Assembly (NCBI RefSeq): GCF_001429725.1
Contig: NZ_LMHV01000012.1
Span: forward strand, 875-64,874
DNA length: 64,000 bases
Origin: Rhizobium sp. Root708
Lineage (GTDB): Bacteria; Pseudomonadota; Alphaproteobacteria; Rhizobiales; Rhizobiaceae
Reading direction: 5' to 3'
Shown here: positions 43,948-54,384 of the stretch, piece by piece
Layout of the letters: every line of letters begins with the position of its first letter
How positions within the stretch are numbered: the stretch's first letter is position 1
Position numbers and translations under genes: made by a program
Notes under the pieces: generated by a model
Seen by the model: only the letters and a program-made list of their open reading frames with translations
What the model was told of the DNA's origin: nothing
The model's database searches: none

Positions 43948-45092
43948 TGAAACGTCTTCCTCGGATCGAATGCATCACGAACCGCCTCGCCGATGAAGAT
44001 CAACAGCGACAGCATGATAGACATGGCGAAGAACGCGGTCAGCCCAAGCCACGGCGCCTGCAGGTTGGCCTTGCCCTGCGCGATCATCTCGCCGAGCGAA
44101 GGCGAGCCCGGCGGCATGCCGAAGCCGAGGAAGTCGAGTGAGGTCAGCGTGGTGATCGAGCCCGACAGGATGAACGGCAGGAAGGTCAGCGTCGCCACCA
44201 TCGCGTTCGGTAGCAGATGCCGCCACATGATCGTCCGATTGCCGACGCCCAGCGCCCGCGCAGCCCTGACATATTCGAAATTGCGCGCGCGCAGGAATTC
44301 CGCCCGCACGATGCCGACGAAACCGACCCAGGAGAACAGCAGCATGATCCCGAGCAGCACGAAGAAGCCGGGCGGCAGGATCGCCGCGATGATCAGCAGG
44401 ATGTAGAGCACCGGCATCGACGACCAGATTTCGATGAAGCGCTGCAGCAACAGGTCGGTCCAGCCACCAAAATAGCCCTGGATCGCGCCAGCAGTGACGC
44501 CGATGACGGCAGAGAAAATCGTCAACACCAAGCCGAACAGCACGGAGATGCGGAAGCCGTAGATGACGCGGGCAAGCACGTCACGCGCCTGATCGTCGGT
44601 CCCGAGCCAGTTGAGATTGCCGAAGTTGCAGCCGGGATCGGCCGCTCCCTGCGGATATCCGGAGCAGCGCTCCTCCTTGCTCATCAGCCAGAAGGGCGCG
44701 GTCGGCGCAGAATGCGGGATATTCGAGTTGACCGAACGATAGGAGTAGTGGATCGGCGGCCAGATCATCCAGCCATTGGCCTTGATCTCGTCGGAGATCA
44801 CGTCGGAGCGGTAGTCGGTCTCGGCAAGGAAGCCGCCGAACTTCTCTTCCGGATAGTTGACCAGCACAGGAAACAGGATTTCGCCCTTGTAGGAGGCGAC
44901 GATCGGCCGGTCGTTGGCGATGAACTCGGCAAACAGGCTGAGCACGAACAGCACGAGGAACAGCCACAAGGACCAGTAGCCGCGCCGGTTGGCCTTGAAG
45001 TTCTTCCAGCGTCTGATGTTGGTCGGCGACAGCAGGCCCTTGCGCGGCGGCTTGACCGGGGTTGCGGTCGTCGGATTGGCGGCGGTGTCCAT
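43944..45092 (-). CDS. yejE: Peptide ABC transporter permease, YejE-like
   Basis: A 382-residue DppC-type permease with a long cytosolic/periplasmic extension: membrane segment near residue 45 (WSLWLFLVLFVLSLFAEFIA), a periplasmic region with paired cysteines (ERCSGYPQGAADPGCNFG, typical of YejE) and the GTDDQARDVLARVIYG motif, then four or five further segments and the EAA loop (RAARALGVGNRTIMWRHLLPNA). ATG 45092 overlaps the yejB stop by one base; a longer frame lies inside yejB and is a shadow. Confidence 0.95.
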   Translation of the reverse strand: MDTAANPTTATPVKPPRKGLLSPTNIRRWKNFKANRRGYWSLWLFLVLFVLSLFAEFIANDRPIVASYKGEILFPVLVNYPEEKFGGFLAETDYRSDVISDEIKANGWMIWPPIHYSYRSVNSNIPHSAPTAPFWLMSKEERCSGYPQGAADPGCNFGNLNWLGTDDQARDVLARVIYGFRISVLFGLVLTIFSAVIGVTAGAIQGYFGGWTDLLLQRFIEIWSSMPVLYILLIIAAILPPGFFVLLGIMLLFSWVGFVGIVRAEFLRARNFEYVRAARALGVGNRTIMWRHLLPNAMVATLTFLPFILSGSITTLTSLDFLGFGMPPGSPSLGEMIAQGKANLQAPWLGLTAFFAMSIMLSLLIFIGEAVRDAFDPRKTFQ

Positions 45093-46186
45093 CAGACGTC
45101 CCTCCGCTCGAAGTCGATGCGCGGATCGATCCATGTGTAGATCAGGTCGGAGATCAGGCTGACGAACAGGCCGAGCAGCGAGAAGATGTAGAGCGTCGCA
45201 AACACGATCGGGTAATCGCGATTGACGACAGAGAGATAACCGAGACGCCCGAGACCATCGAGCGAGAAGATGTTCTCGATCAGCAGCGAGCCGGTGAAGA
45301 AGGCGGAGATGAAGGCGCCGGGAAAGCCGGCGATAATGATCAGCATGGCGTTGCGGAACACGTGGCCATAGAGCACCTGTCGTTCGTTCAAGCCCTTCGC
45401 GCGGGCCGTCACTACATACTGCTTCTTGATCTCCTCGATGAAGGAGTTCTTCGTCAGCAGCGTCGTCGTCGCGAAGGCGGCCAGCGACAACGAGATCAGC
45501 GGCAGTGCCAGGTGCCAGAAGTAGTCGAGCGGTTTCTGCCACCAGGCCAGCTGGTCGAAATTGTCGGAAACGAGGCCGCGCAGCGGGAACCAGTCGTAGA
45601 AGGATCCGCCGGCAAAGAGCACGATCAGCAGGATACCGAACAGGAAGCTCGGCACCGCATAGCCGATGATGATGATACCCGAAGTCCAGACGTCGAAGGT
45701 CGAGCCATCCTTGACCGCCTTGCGGATGCCGAGGGGGATGGAAATGCCGTAGGAGAAGATCATGATCCAGATGCCGAGCGAGGCGGACACCGGCAACTTC
45801 TCCTTGATCAGCTCGAGAACCGTCGTGTTGCGGAAGAAGCTCTCGCCGAAATCGAAGCGGATATAGTTCCACATCATCTCGCCGAAGCGCGTCAGCGGCG
45901 GCTTGTCGAAGCCGAACTGCTTTTCGAGCTTGGCGATCAGTTCCGGATCAAGCCCCTGGGCGCCCCGATATTTCGAGCTGCCTTCGTCAAGGCCGCCGCC
46001 GCCGAGAAGGTCGCCGCCACCGCCGGAAAGGCGCGAGTCGGCGCCTTGCGCATCGCCGGTCAGCTGCGCGATCACCTGCTCGACCGGACCGCCGGGTGCG
46101 AACTGGATGACGGTGAACGAGATGGCCATGATGCCGACGATTGTCGGGATCATCAGAAGCAGGCGGCGAAGAATATAGGCTCCCAT
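45092..46186 (-). CDS. yejB: Peptide ABC transporter permease, YejB-like
   Basis: A 364-residue DppB-type permease. The start [42 protein letters not shown], the unusual loop rich in glycine ([15 protein letters not shown]), the segment [28 protein letters not shown] and the EAA loop ([20 protein letters not shown]) fit YejB. It is separated from yejA by 158 bp, the only sizeable gap of the operon. Confidence 0.95.
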   Translation of the reverse strand: MGAYILRRLLLMIPTIVGIMAISFTVIQFAPGGPVEQVIAQLTGDAQGADSRLSGGGGDLLGGGGLDEGSSKYRGAQGLDPELIAKLEKQFGFDKPPLTRFGEMMWNYIRFDFGESFFRNTTVLELIKEKLPVSASLGIWIMIFSYGISIPLGIRKAVKDGSTFDVWTSGIIIIGYAVPSFLFGILLIVLFAGGSFYDWFPLRGLVSDNFDQLAWWQKPLDYFWHLALPLISLSLAAFATTTLLTKNSFIEEIKKQYVVTARAKGLNERQVLYGHVFRNAMLIIIAGFPGAFISAFFTGSLLIENIFSLDGLGRLGYLSVVNRDYPIVFATLYIFSLLGLFVSLISDLIYTWIDPRIDFERRDV

Positions 46187-46344
46187 CAGCGAGCGGCCTC
46201 CGGGGAGTTCTGTCGTAGGCTGTCCAGTCTAACGCCGCTCAATCCTCAAGCCTTCCTCTGCCGATCCGTCCCGGCGCTGATCATGGTCCGAAGTGATTCG
46301 GTTGGTCCATTTGGAGCCCAGCCGTCAGGTCAATGCAAGTCCGC

Positions 46345-48183
46345 TCATTTCTTGGCGGAAGACGACCACCAGACATCAGGGAAACCGGTTGAATAGGTTG
46401 GATAGTCGGCCGGCCGGGTGATCGTGTTCCAGTAGGTGATCGACTGCGTGTCGCGGTAGAACAGCGGCACGACATAGTGGCCCGCCATCAGCACGCGGTC
46501 GAGCGCCTTGATCGCCGCCACCTGCTCGTCCCGACTAGGCGCGAAGATCACCATGCGGATCAGCGCGTCGATCGCCGGGTCGGAAATGCCGGCATAGTTG
46601 CGCGAGCCCTGCTGGTTGACTGAGCCGGAACCCCAGTAGTCCGCCTGTTCGTTGCCGGGGTTCATCGTTTCGGCCCACACGTTCCAGATCATATCGTAGT
46701 CGAAGCTGCGCACCCTATTGGTATACTGCGAGGCATCCACGGTGCGCACCCGCACATCGATGCCGATCTTCTTGAGGTTGTTGGCGTAGGGCACGGCCCA
46801 GCGCTCGAAGATCGGGCTCGAGAGCAGGATCTCGAAGCTCATCGGCTTGCCGGTCTCAGTATTGACCATACGGTTGCCCTTGATCTCCCAGCCGGCCTCC
46901 TTGAGCAGCTTGATCGCTGTGCGCAGGTTGTCGCGACTTTTCTGCGCGTCGCCGCCAACAGGGTTCGAATAGGCGGTAGTGAAGACCGAAGGCGAAAGCT
47001 TGTCCTTGAGGCCGTTGAGGATCTCCAGCTCGCGCCCCTGAGGCAGCCCGGAAGAGGCGAGCTCGGTGTTCCAGAAATAGCTGTCGATGCGCTTGTAGCT
47101 GTTGAAGGCGACGGTGCGGTTCAGTTCCTCGAAGTCGAAGCCGTAGTTCAGCGCCTCGCGCACCTTCTCGTCCTTGAACGTGTCACGACGAGTGTTTAGC
47201 ACCATTGCCTGCATGATGCCGGTGGCGCGCAGCGCATTCGGCACGTCCTCTTTCTTCACGCGGCCTTCCTTGACGGCCGGGAAGTCATAGCCTGTCGCCC
47301 AGCGCGCCGCGAGCGTCTCCTGCCAGAAGTCACTGTTGCCGGCGCGGAAAGCCTCGAACTCCACGTCGCGGTCGGCGTAATAGGTGTAGTTGATCGAGCC
47401 GAAATTGTTCTGCCCGACATTCACGTTGAGGTCCTTGCCCCAATAGTCGTCGCGCAACTCGTAGCGGATCGTCGCTCCCGCCGAGAACGCCGCGATCTTG
47501 TAGGGGCCGGAGCCCATCACCGGTTCCAGCGTGGTCTTGGCGATATCGCGCGGCTTGCCGTCAGGCCCGGTGCCCTCCCACCAGTGCTTCGGCACCACGA
47601 CCAACTGCCCGAGGATATTGGGCAGCTCCTTGTTGTTCTTCTCATCAAAGGTGAAGGTCACGTCGCGCTCGCCCGATTTCTCGGCCTTCACCACATGCTT
47701 GTAGTAGTTGGAGGCGAGCGGGTTGAGTTCCTTTACCTTGTCGAAGCTGAAGATCACGTCCTCTGGCGTGACAGGCTTGCCATCCGCCCACTTCGCCTCG
47801 GCGCGCAGCCGGAACGTCGCGTTCGAGACGTCGTCGGGAAAGGAAAGCCCCTCCGCCAGCAGGCCGTAGGACGCAAGCAACTCGTCGTCCGCCGATTTCA
47901 TCAGCGTCTCGAAGGGCAGCGTCAGGCCAACGGCGGCTTGACCCTTGGAGAGCAACGGATTGAACGTGTCGTAGGTGCCGGATGCCGAAAGCCTGAGATT
48001 GCCGCCCTTCGGCGCATCCGGGTTCACGTAGTCGAAATGCTTGAAGCCAGGCTTGTATTTCAGCTCGCTGATGACTGACGTACCGATCTTGAAATCCAGG
48101 TCCTGAGCCGTCGCGGCGAGCGGCAGCGCCAATGTGCCGAAAAGAGAAAAGACCACACCAAGTTTCGACCACGTAAGCGCCAT
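46345..48183 (-). CDS. yejA: Oligopeptide-binding protein, YejA-like
   Basis: A 612-residue periplasmic family 5 binding protein with a signal peptide (SKLGVVFSLFGTLALPLAATAQ). YejA features: IGTSVISELKYKPGFKHFDYVNPDAPKGGNLRLSASGTYDTFNP and PVMGSGPYKIAAFSAGATIRYELRDDYWGKDLNVNVGQNNFG. ATG 48183 gives a standard signal sequence; a TTG at 48219 would add 12 residues. In Agrobacterium a Yej-type importer takes part in muropeptide recycling with a related binding protein, so the ligand here may be murein peptides; this is inference. Confidence 0.94.
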   Translation of the reverse strand: MALTWSKLGVVFSLFGTLALPLAATAQDLDFKIGTSVISELKYKPGFKHFDYVNPDAPKGGNLRLSASGTYDTFNPLLSKGQAAVGLTLPFETLMKSADDELLASYGLLAEGLSFPDDVSNATFRLRAEAKWADGKPVTPEDVIFSFDKVKELNPLASNYYKHVVKAEKSGERDVTFTFDEKNNKELPNILGQLVVVPKHWWEGTGPDGKPRDIAKTTLEPVMGSGPYKIAAFSAGATIRYELRDDYWGKDLNVNVGQNNFGSINYTYYADRDVEFEAFRAGNSDFWQETLAARWATGYDFPAVKEGRVKKEDVPNALRATGIMQAMVLNTRRDTFKDEKVREALNYGFDFEELNRTVAFNSYKRIDSYFWNTELASSGLPQGRELEILNGLKDKLSPSVFTTAYSNPVGGDAQKSRDNLRTAIKLLKEAGWEIKGNRMVNTETGKPMSFEILLSSPIFERWAVPYANNLKKIGIDVRVRTVDASQYTNRVRSFDYDMIWNVWAETMNPGNEQADYWGSGSVNQQGSRNYAGISDPAIDALIRMVIFAPSRDEQVAAIKALDRVLMAGHYVVPLFYRDTQSITYWNTITRPADYPTYSTGFPDVWWSSSAKK

Positions 48184-48283
48184 TCGCCAACCCCGATTGT
48201 TTTCTGCTTCCGCCGACAATAGGCGAAAAGCAGGCGAAAAACAGGTGAGCCAACAGTTTTTGTCCGGACGGAAGCGGAACGGA

Positions 48284-48309
48284 TTTTGTGAAACATCGAT
48301 TCACCAAAA
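48284..48309. promoter_or_regulatory. Near-palindrome in the yejA-mepA divergent promoter region
   Basis: TTTTGTGAA (48284-48292) and TTCACCAAAA (48300-48309) form an inverted repeat with one bulged base and a 7-base spacer, midway between the divergent yejA and mepA starts. It could bind a regulator of both genes; none is identified. Confidence 0.35.
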
Positions 48310-48375
48310 TTCGATTTCACGTTAGATTCAGCGCAAATCACTCGATTTGAAATCAGCAGATGTTCGGGAAATGGC

Positions 48376-49449
48376 ATGGCTCTTCGTATAGCGCAGGTAT
48401 TTCGCTCTTTCGTTCAATTGACCTTGGCGGGGGCGATTGGTGCGGGTCTCGTTGCCGGTGATGTCGCCGCGCAGCAGAAGCAGCCCAGTCCGGGCAGCGC
48501 CAAGGCGATTTTCGGTTCGGTCGAGTTGCCGTCCCAAGGCCCTGCAGAACCCTATGGTTTCTATGCCAAGGGCTGCATGACCGGCGCGGTCGCCCTGCCG
48601 ACCGATGGGCCGACCTGGCAGGCGATGCGCCTTTCCCGCAACCGGCGCTGGGGCAATCCGGCGATGATCGCCCTCCTCGAGCGACTCTCCCGTGATGCCG
48701 CGAAATACGACGGTTGGCCGGGTCTTCTCGTCGGCGACATCGCGCAGCCGCGCGGCGGCCCGATGTTCAACGGCCACGCGTCGCATCAGATCGGCCTCGA
48801 TGCTGATGTGTGGCTGACGCCGATGCCGTCTCGTCATTTGACGGCGGAGCAACGGGAGGCGCTGCCGTTCACGACGATGCTGCAGAAGGGCGCCTTTCTG
48901 ACGATCAATCCAAACGTCTGGAGCGAGTCTCGCGCCCGTCTGCTGATGCGCGCCGCAAGCTATCCGCAGGTCGAGCGCATTTTCGTCAATCCGGCGATCA
49001 AGAAGAAGATGTGCGATACCTGGACGGGAGATCGCACCAATCTCGGCAAGCTGAGGCCGGAATATGGGCACGATTCGCATTTCCATATCCGCATCAAATG
49101 CCCTCCGGGCGATGCGAGCTGCAAGCCACAGGCGCCGGTCGTTGCCGGTGACGGATGCGACAAGTCGCTGGCCTGGTGGTTCACCAAGGAGCCGTGGGCC
49201 GCGCCGAAGCCGCCGAAACCCGGCGCCAAGCCGGTCAAGCCGCGCGAAGTGATGGTGTCTGATCTGCCGAAGGCTTGCGCGGCGGTTCTCGCTGCGCCAT
49301 CGGTGGCATCCGTCCGTGCGGCGACCTACGGCGGTGCGTCCGCGGCGGAATCGCTCACCGTTGCACCGGCGGCGGAACCGGCCGCAACGTCAGACGAAGC
49401 GCTGCCGGCACTCGGTCCGGTTCCGGATGACAAGCCTGCGGATCAGTGA
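48376..49449 (+). CDS. mepA: Penicillin-insensitive murein endopeptidase
   Basis: A 357-residue periplasmic LAS metallopeptidase that cuts the D-Ala-meso-DAP cross-bridge of murein. Signal peptide (LTLAGAIGAGLVAGDVAAQ). Zinc positions are in GHASHQIGLDADVW (H137 and D144) and GHDSHFHIRIKCP (H237); the conserved cysteines in KGCMTGA, KKMCDTW and KCPPGDASCKP are present. The C-terminal 75 residues are alanine/proline-rich and probably disordered. It is divergent from yejA. Confidence 0.94.
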   Translation: MALRIAQVFRSFVQLTLAGAIGAGLVAGDVAAQQKQPSPGSAKAIFGSVELPSQGPAEPYGFYAKGCMTGAVALPTDGPTWQAMRLSRNRRWGNPAMIALLERLSRDAAKYDGWPGLLVGDIAQPRGGPMFNGHASHQIGLDADVWLTPMPSRHLTAEQREALPFTTMLQKGAFLTINPNVWSESRARLLMRAASYPQVERIFVNPAIKKKMCDTWTGDRTNLGKLRPEYGHDSHFHIRIKCPPGDASCKPQAPVVAGDGCDKSLAWWFTKEPWAAPKPPKPGAKPVKPREVMVSDLPKACAAVLAAPSVASVRAATYGGASAAESLTVAPAAEPAATSDEALPALGPVPDDKPADQ

Positions 49450-49534
49450 GCCGGTACCGGGTCGTCTTTCAAATCGCAAACTCTTCGTATAGAAGCGCCA
49501 AATCGATTTAATTCTAGGGCGGAGGTCTCTTTTC

Positions 49535-49915
49535 ATGGCCGGCGGCAAATGCCTCGCATTGATTGCGCATGACCAGAAGAAGGATGACATGGCGGAGTTT
49601 GCCCGCCGTCACAAGGAAGCGCTGAAGAACTGGCGCATCGTTGCCACCGGTACCACCGGCGGCCGTGTCCTCGAGGCGGCGCCGGAACTCGACGTCACCA
49701 GGCTGAAGAGTGGTCCTCTTGGTGGCGATCAGCAGATCGGCGCGCTGATTGCGACCGGCGAAGCGGATGCGATCATCTTCTTTGTCGATCCGCTGACGCC
49801 GATGCCGCATGATGTCGACGTCAAGGCTTTGATGCGCCTTGCGATCGTCTATGATATTCCGATGGCCCTCAACGAGGCGACGGCCGACAGGCTGATAGCA
49901 GACCTTCACCTTTAA
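49535..49915 (+). CDS. mgsA: Methylglyoxal synthase
   Basis: A 126-residue enzyme that converts dihydroxyacetone phosphate to methylglyoxal and phosphate, a bypass of lower glycolysis. Conserved positions: [11 protein letters not shown] (start), TGTTGGRV (phosphate loop), [40 protein letters not shown] with the catalytic Asp and His. GGAGG lies 9 bases before ATG 49535. glk follows after 8 bp, an operon arrangement that places hexose entry and triose bypass together. Confidence 0.95.
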   Translation: MAGGKCLALIAHDQKKDDMAEFARRHKEALKNWRIVATGTTGGRVLEAAPELDVTRLKSGPLGGDQQIGALIATGEADAIIFFVDPLTPMPHDVDVKALMRLAIVYDIPMALNEATADRLIADLHL

Positions 49916-49923
49916 TCGGCAAG

Positions 49924-50973
49924 ATGCGCGCACTTACGGAACCTGAGATGCTACAGTCCGACACCAACGAAGCCAGAATGCCCTATCCGATCCTTATCGG
50001 CGACATCGGCGGCACCAACGCCCGCTTCGCGATCATCGCCGATGCCGATGCGGAGCAGATCAATTTTCCGAACGTCCGGACAGCGGACTTCGAGACGATC
50101 GACGATGCCATTCGCGCGGCGATCATGGAAAAGAGCGCCATCAAGCCGCGCTCCACGATCCTGGCCGTCGCCGGCCCGATCCGCGAGGACGAAATTCCGC
50201 TGACCAACTGCGATTGGGTGGTACGCCCGCGCACGATGATCGAGGGTCTCGGGCTTGAGCACGTGCTTGTCGTCAACGACTTCGAAGCGCAGGCCCTGGC
50301 AATCGCTCATCTCTCCGACGAGCATCGCGAGCGCCTGGGCGAGGCGTCCGGAGACGTTGTCGCCTCTCGCGTGGTGCTCGGTCCGGGCACCGGTCTTGGC
50401 GTCGGCGGCCTGCTGCATGCGCAGAACACCTGGATTCCTGTCCCGGGCGAGGGCGGGCACATCGATCTCGGACCGCGCAGCAAGCGTGACTACGAAATCT
50501 TCCCGCACGTCGAGGCGATCGAGGGGCGCGTATCCGCCGAACAGATTCTCTGCGGCCGCGGCATCGTCCATCTCTACCGGGCGATCTGCGCTGCCGATGG
50601 CATCGAGCCGGCTTACAGTGATCCAGCCGATATCACCTCGCATGCGCTGGCGGACACCGACAAGATCGCCGTCGAGACGGTTTCCCTGTTCTCGACCTAT
50701 CTTGGCCGCGTTGCCGGCGACATGGCTCTCGTCTTCATGGCACGCGGCGGCGTCTTCCTGTCGGGCGGCATCTCGCAGAAGATATTGCCGGCCCTGCGCC
50801 GTCCGGAATTTCGTGCCGCCTTCGAGGACAAGGCGCCGCATTCCCGGTTGCTCGCGAAGATCCCCACCTATGTCGTTACCCATCCGCTCGCGGCTCTGGC
50901 AGGACTGTCGTCCTTTGCCCGCAGGCCGGAGAGCTTCGGCGTTTCGACCGATGGCCGTCGCTGGCGGCGCTAG
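49924..50973 (+). CDS. glk: Glucokinase
   Basis: A 349-residue ATP-dependent glucokinase of the bacterial Glk family. Motifs: [17 protein letters not shown] (phosphate 1), [18 protein letters not shown] (catalytic Asp and glucose binding), [25 protein letters not shown] and the [17 protein letters not shown] region. ATG 49924 has no clear ribosome site; ATG 49948 (weak GGAA) or 49978 ([12 protein letters not shown]) could be the start, giving 341 or 331 residues, closer to relatives of about 335-340. Confidence 0.93.
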   Translation: MRALTEPEMLQSDTNEARMPYPILIGDIGGTNARFAIIADADAEQINFPNVRTADFETIDDAIRAAIMEKSAIKPRSTILAVAGPIREDEIPLTNCDWVVRPRTMIEGLGLEHVLVVNDFEAQALAIAHLSDEHRERLGEASGDVVASRVVLGPGTGLGVGGLLHAQNTWIPVPGEGGHIDLGPRSKRDYEIFPHVEAIEGRVSAEQILCGRGIVHLYRAICAADGIEPAYSDPADITSHALADTDKIAVETVSLFSTYLGRVAGDMALVFMARGGVFLSGGISQKILPALRRPEFRAAFEDKAPHSRLLAKIPTYVVTHPLAALAGLSSFARRPESFGVSTDGRRWRR

Positions 50974-51015
50974 GCGGCTCTAGCCAAATGGGCGGCAACT
51001 CTTTATAGAGCCGCC
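50973..51015. terminator. Hairpin after glk
   Basis: GGCGGCTCTA (50973-50982) and TAGAGCCGCC (51006-51015) form a perfect 10-bp stem with a 23-base loop beginning at the glk stop. No T-run follows, so its role as terminator is uncertain. Confidence 0.4.
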
Positions 51016-51067
51016 CGAGCGTGCGCTGCAGCTGCGGCGCACAGGTCCGAGACAGGAAACCCGATTT

Positions 51068-52855
51068 TTGCCGTCACCCGATACTTCGCAGCGACCCGTT
51101 GACAGCAGCACGGTTACCGCCGTCCTGAAGCGTATTATTGCCGAAAATGGACGCGAGCATATCTGGGGCTATGCGGTTGCGATCACATGTCTGGTGATTG
51201 TCGCGCTCTCGACAGCCTTTACCGCCTGGATCATGCGGTCCGTCATCGATGAGGCCTTCGCCAATCGCCGCGCCGATATGGTCTGGATCATCTGTCTTTC
51301 GATTTTCATTGCCTTCGTGCTGCGCGGTTTTGCAAGCTACGGCCAGGCCGTGGCCTTGTCGAAAGTCAGCAACAACATCGTGGCGCGCTATCAGCGCCGC
51401 CTCTACTCGCATTTGATGTCGCTATCGGTCGGCTTCTTCAACGAGGCCCGTTCGGCGCGCATCGCCGCCCAGGTCAGCCAGAATGTCAGCGGCATCGGTG
51501 ATGTCCTGAACCTGACGGTCACCTCGACCGCGCGCGATCTTCTGACCTTCGTTTCGCTCATCGGCGTCATGGTCTATCAGGATCCCCTGCTCAGTCTGGC
51601 GGTCTTGGTTCTCGCGCCGCCGCTGCTGATCGCGCTCCGCTATCTGTCCCGGCGTCTGCGACAGGCGACCAAGGAGGCAATCGACCTCAACAGCCACGTG
51701 CTCGGCGCGATGCAGGAAACCATCCAGGGTATTTCCATCGTGAAGGCTTTCACGATGGAAGCCGAGCTCGAAGGCAAGGTCAACAAGATCATCACGGCTG
51801 CGGAAAGCCGAGCCAACAAGATCGCCCGCCTTTCGGAACGCAACGCACCGATGACGGAAAGCTTCGCCGGCCTTGCTGTCGCAAGCGTTCTCGCGTATGC
51901 CGCCTACCGGTCGATCTATTTCAATGCTCCTCCGGGCGCATTCTTTTCGTTCGTCACCGCGCTCCTGCTTGCCTACGACCCAGCGCGTCGGCTGGCCAAA
52001 CTGCAGGTGCAGATGGAGCGCGCGGCCGTCAATGCGCGCATGATCTACGAGCTCCTCGACATGGAGCCGAGGCAGCGCGATCTGCCTGACGCGAAGCCGC
52101 TGGTTGTCACTGCGGCGCTCATCGAGTTTCGCGACGTTGCCTTCGGCTATGGCGATGAAAACGTTCTGAATGGCCTGAACTTCGTTGCCGAAGGCGGCCG
52201 CACCACGGCGCTGGTCGGACCGTCGGGGGCCGGCAAGTCGACGATCATCAATCTCATTCCGCGTTTCTATGATCCGAAGTCGGGATCGATCCTGATCGAC
52301 GGTCAGGACATCGCGCATGTCACGAAGCAGTCGCTGCGCCAGCAGCTCGCCTACGTGTCGCAGCAGCCCTATCTCTTCGAAGGTTCGATCCGCGACAACA
52401 TTCGCTACGGTCGGCCGGAGGCCACCGATGCGGAAATCGAGGAAGCCGCCCGTCTTGCCTACGCGCACGAGTTCATCCTCGCCCAGCCGCAGGGTTACGA
52501 TACGCCGGTCGGCGAAAACGGCGTAACGCTGTCAGGCGGCCAGCGTCAGCGCCTGTCGATCGCGCGTGCGCTTGTGCGCAATGCACCGATCCTGCTGCTC
52601 GACGAAGCGACTTCCGCCCTCGATACGGAATCGGAAGCTGCCGTCCAGAAGGCGCTCGAAGAGGCCATGACCGGCCGCACCGTCGTCGTCATCGCTCACC
52701 GCCTTTCGACCGTCGTCCGCGCCGACAAGATTGTCGTCATGCAGCAGGGCAGGGTCGTCGAGGAGGGCACGCACGAGGCGCTTGCGAAGCGTGAGGACGG
52801 TCTCTACGCTCGCCTCAACAACCTTCAGAGGCCGGCAGCCTCGGAATTATTCTGA
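51068..52855 (+). CDS. ABC exporter with fused membrane and ATPase domains (MsbA-like)
   Basis: A 595-residue half-transporter that works as a dimer. Six membrane segments lie in residues about 35-325; the ATPase domain has Walker A VGPSGAGKSTII, the signature [15 protein letters not shown] and Walker B ILLLDEATSALD. The frame begins with TTG at 51068; there is no ATG before residue 56, and AGGAAA lies about 11 bases upstream, so TTG is accepted. Substrate not known; MsbA-type lipid or LPS-core export is one option, drug or other lipid export another. It precedes dapB by 19 bp. Confidence 0.88.
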   Translation: MPSPDTSQRPVDSSTVTAVLKRIIAENGREHIWGYAVAITCLVIVALSTAFTAWIMRSVIDEAFANRRADMVWIICLSIFIAFVLRGFASYGQAVALSKVSNNIVARYQRRLYSHLMSLSVGFFNEARSARIAAQVSQNVSGIGDVLNLTVTSTARDLLTFVSLIGVMVYQDPLLSLAVLVLAPPLLIALRYLSRRLRQATKEAIDLNSHVLGAMQETIQGISIVKAFTMEAELEGKVNKIITAAESRANKIARLSERNAPMTESFAGLAVASVLAYAAYRSIYFNAPPGAFFSFVTALLLAYDPARRLAKLQVQMERAAVNARMIYELLDMEPRQRDLPDAKPLVVTAALIEFRDVAFGYGDENVLNGLNFVAEGGRTTALVGPSGAGKSTIINLIPRFYDPKSGSILIDGQDIAHVTKQSLRQQLAYVSQQPYLFEGSIRDNIRYGRPEATDAEIEEAARLAYAHEFILAQPQGYDTPVGENGVTLSGGQRQRLSIARALVRNAPILLLDEATSALDTESEAAVQKALEEAMTGRTVVVIAHRLSTVVRADKIVVMQQGRVVEEGTHEALAKREDGLYARLNNLQRPAASELF

Positions 52856-52874
52856 GACAAGGTAGTGTGGTGAC

Positions 52875-53699
52875 ATGAGTGATGCTGCGATGAAGCTGGT
52901 GGTAGTTGGTGCAGCAGGTCGCATGGGGCAGGCGCTCATTCGGTTGGTCCACGAGATCGATGGCGTGACCTTGCATGCCGCCGTCGCCCGCCCGGGCTCG
53001 GCCTTCGTCGGCAAGGATGCCGGCGAGATCGCAGGCCTTGGGCCGAACGGCGTCATCATCGGCGACGATCCGCTGGCGGCTTTCCTGCATGCCGACGGCG
53101 TTCTGGATTTCACCACGCCCGCGACGACCAACGAATTTGCAGCACTCGCAGCTCAGGCCCGCATCGTCCATATCATCGGCACGACAGGCTGCTCGACCGA
53201 GGACGAGGCGAAGTTCGCAGCCGCCGCCCGCCACGCCCGCGTTGTCAAGTCGGGCAACATGGGCCTCGGCGTCAATCTCTTGAGCGTCCTGGTCGAACAG
53301 GCCGCCCGCGCGCTCGATCCCGCCGATTGGGATATCGAAGTTCTCGAAATGCACCACAAGCGCAAGGTCGACGCCCCCTCGGGCACCGCCCTCTTGCTCG
53401 GCGCGGCTGCCGCCAAGGGGCGCGGCGTCGATCTCGCGACCCATTCCGTCCGCGTCCGCGACGGCCACACCGGCCCGCGCGAAGCAGGCACGATCGGTTT
53501 TGCCACGTTGCGCGGCGGCTCGGTCATCGGCGAACATTCGGTCGTTTTCGCCGGCGAAGGCGAGTTGGTCACCATGTCGCACAGCGCCGGCGATCGTTCA
53601 ATCTTTGCGCGCGGCGCCGTCAAGGCCGCCCTTTGGGCGCGCGACAAGAAACCCGGTCTCTATTCCATGCTCGACGTGCTCGGGCTTTCCCAACGCTGA
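52875..53699 (+). CDS. dapB: 4-hydroxy-tetrahydrodipicolinate reductase
   Basis: A 274-residue NAD(P)H-dependent enzyme of the diaminopimelate/lysine pathway. The nucleotide fold is [15 protein letters not shown] and the family signature [19 protein letters not shown] holds the catalytic His and Lys; [13 protein letters not shown] and [19 protein letters not shown] are also typical. It lies between the ABC exporter and gpmA in close spacing (19 bp each side), so these three may be one transcription unit. Confidence 0.97.
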   Translation: MSDAAMKLVVVGAAGRMGQALIRLVHEIDGVTLHAAVARPGSAFVGKDAGEIAGLGPNGVIIGDDPLAAFLHADGVLDFTTPATTNEFAALAAQARIVHIIGTTGCSTEDEAKFAAAARHARVVKSGNMGLGVNLLSVLVEQAARALDPADWDIEVLEMHHKRKVDAPSGTALLLGAAAAKGRGVDLATHSVRVRDGHTGPREAGTIGFATLRGGSVIGEHSVVFAGEGELVTMSHSAGDRSIFARGAVKAALWARDKKPGLYSMLDVLGLSQR

Positions 53700-53718
53700 T
53701 CTTTTTGGAGGCATTTTC

Positions 53719-54354
53719 ATGAGTGGTACCCTCGTCCTCGTTCGCCACGGCCAGAGCGACTGGAACCTCAAGAACCTTTTCACCGGCTGGAAGGATCCGG
53801 AGCTCACCGAGCTCGGCGTTCAGGAAGCCAACACCGGTGGCAAGGCGCTTGCCGACTACGGCATCAAGTTCGACATCGCCTTCACGTCTGATCTGAAGCG
53901 CGCGCAGGACACGCTGAAGATCATCCTCGACAATGTCGGCCAGCAGGGCCTTCAGACGATCAAGGACCAGGCGCTCAACGAGCGTGACTACGGCGATCTC
54001 TCCGGCCTCAACAAGGACGACGCCCGCGCCAAGTGGGGCGAAGAGCAGGTCCACATCTGGCGCCGCTCCTACGACGTTCCCCCTCCGGGCGGCGAAAGCC
54101 TGCGCGACACCGGCGCCCGCGTGTGGCCCTACTATCTGACGGAAATTCTGCCGCGCGTCCTGCGTGGCGAAAAGGTACTGGTCGCCGCCCACGGCAATTC
54201 GCTGCGCTCGCTCGTCATGGTCCTCGACAAGCTGACCAAGGAACAGATTCTCGGCGTCAACCTCGCCACCGGCGTTCCCATGGTCTACAAGCTCAATGCC
54301 GACTCCACGGTCGCTTCCAAGGAAGTGCTCGGCGACATGTCCGGCGCGCACTAA
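53719..54354 (+). CDS. gpmA: 2,3-bisphosphoglycerate-dependent phosphoglycerate mutase
   Basis: A 211-residue glycolytic/gluconeogenic enzyme. The phosphohistidine motif [18 protein letters not shown], the conserved ERDYGDLSG and the second histidine in [13 protein letters not shown] are clear. It is shorter than the E. coli enzyme (about 250) as is common in alphaproteobacteria. GGAGG lies 7 bases before ATG 53719; an upstream frame overlaps dapB and is not used. Confidence 0.96.
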   Translation: MSGTLVLVRHGQSDWNLKNLFTGWKDPELTELGVQEANTGGKALADYGIKFDIAFTSDLKRAQDTLKIILDNVGQQGLQTIKDQALNERDYGDLSGLNKDDARAKWGEEQVHIWRRSYDVPPPGGESLRDTGARVWPYYLTEILPRVLRGEKVLVAAHGNSLRSLVMVLDKLTKEQILGVNLATGVPMVYKLNADSTVASKEVLGDMSGAH

Positions 54355-54384
54355 GCGCTCATCTGGTCGCGCCAACACGCTCTG

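Noticed and set aside
46187..46344. CCGAA/TTCGG dyad in the yejA-yejB gap as a regulatory stem-loop
   Set aside because: Only 5 bp and no extension outward; too weak compared with the other intercistronic stems.
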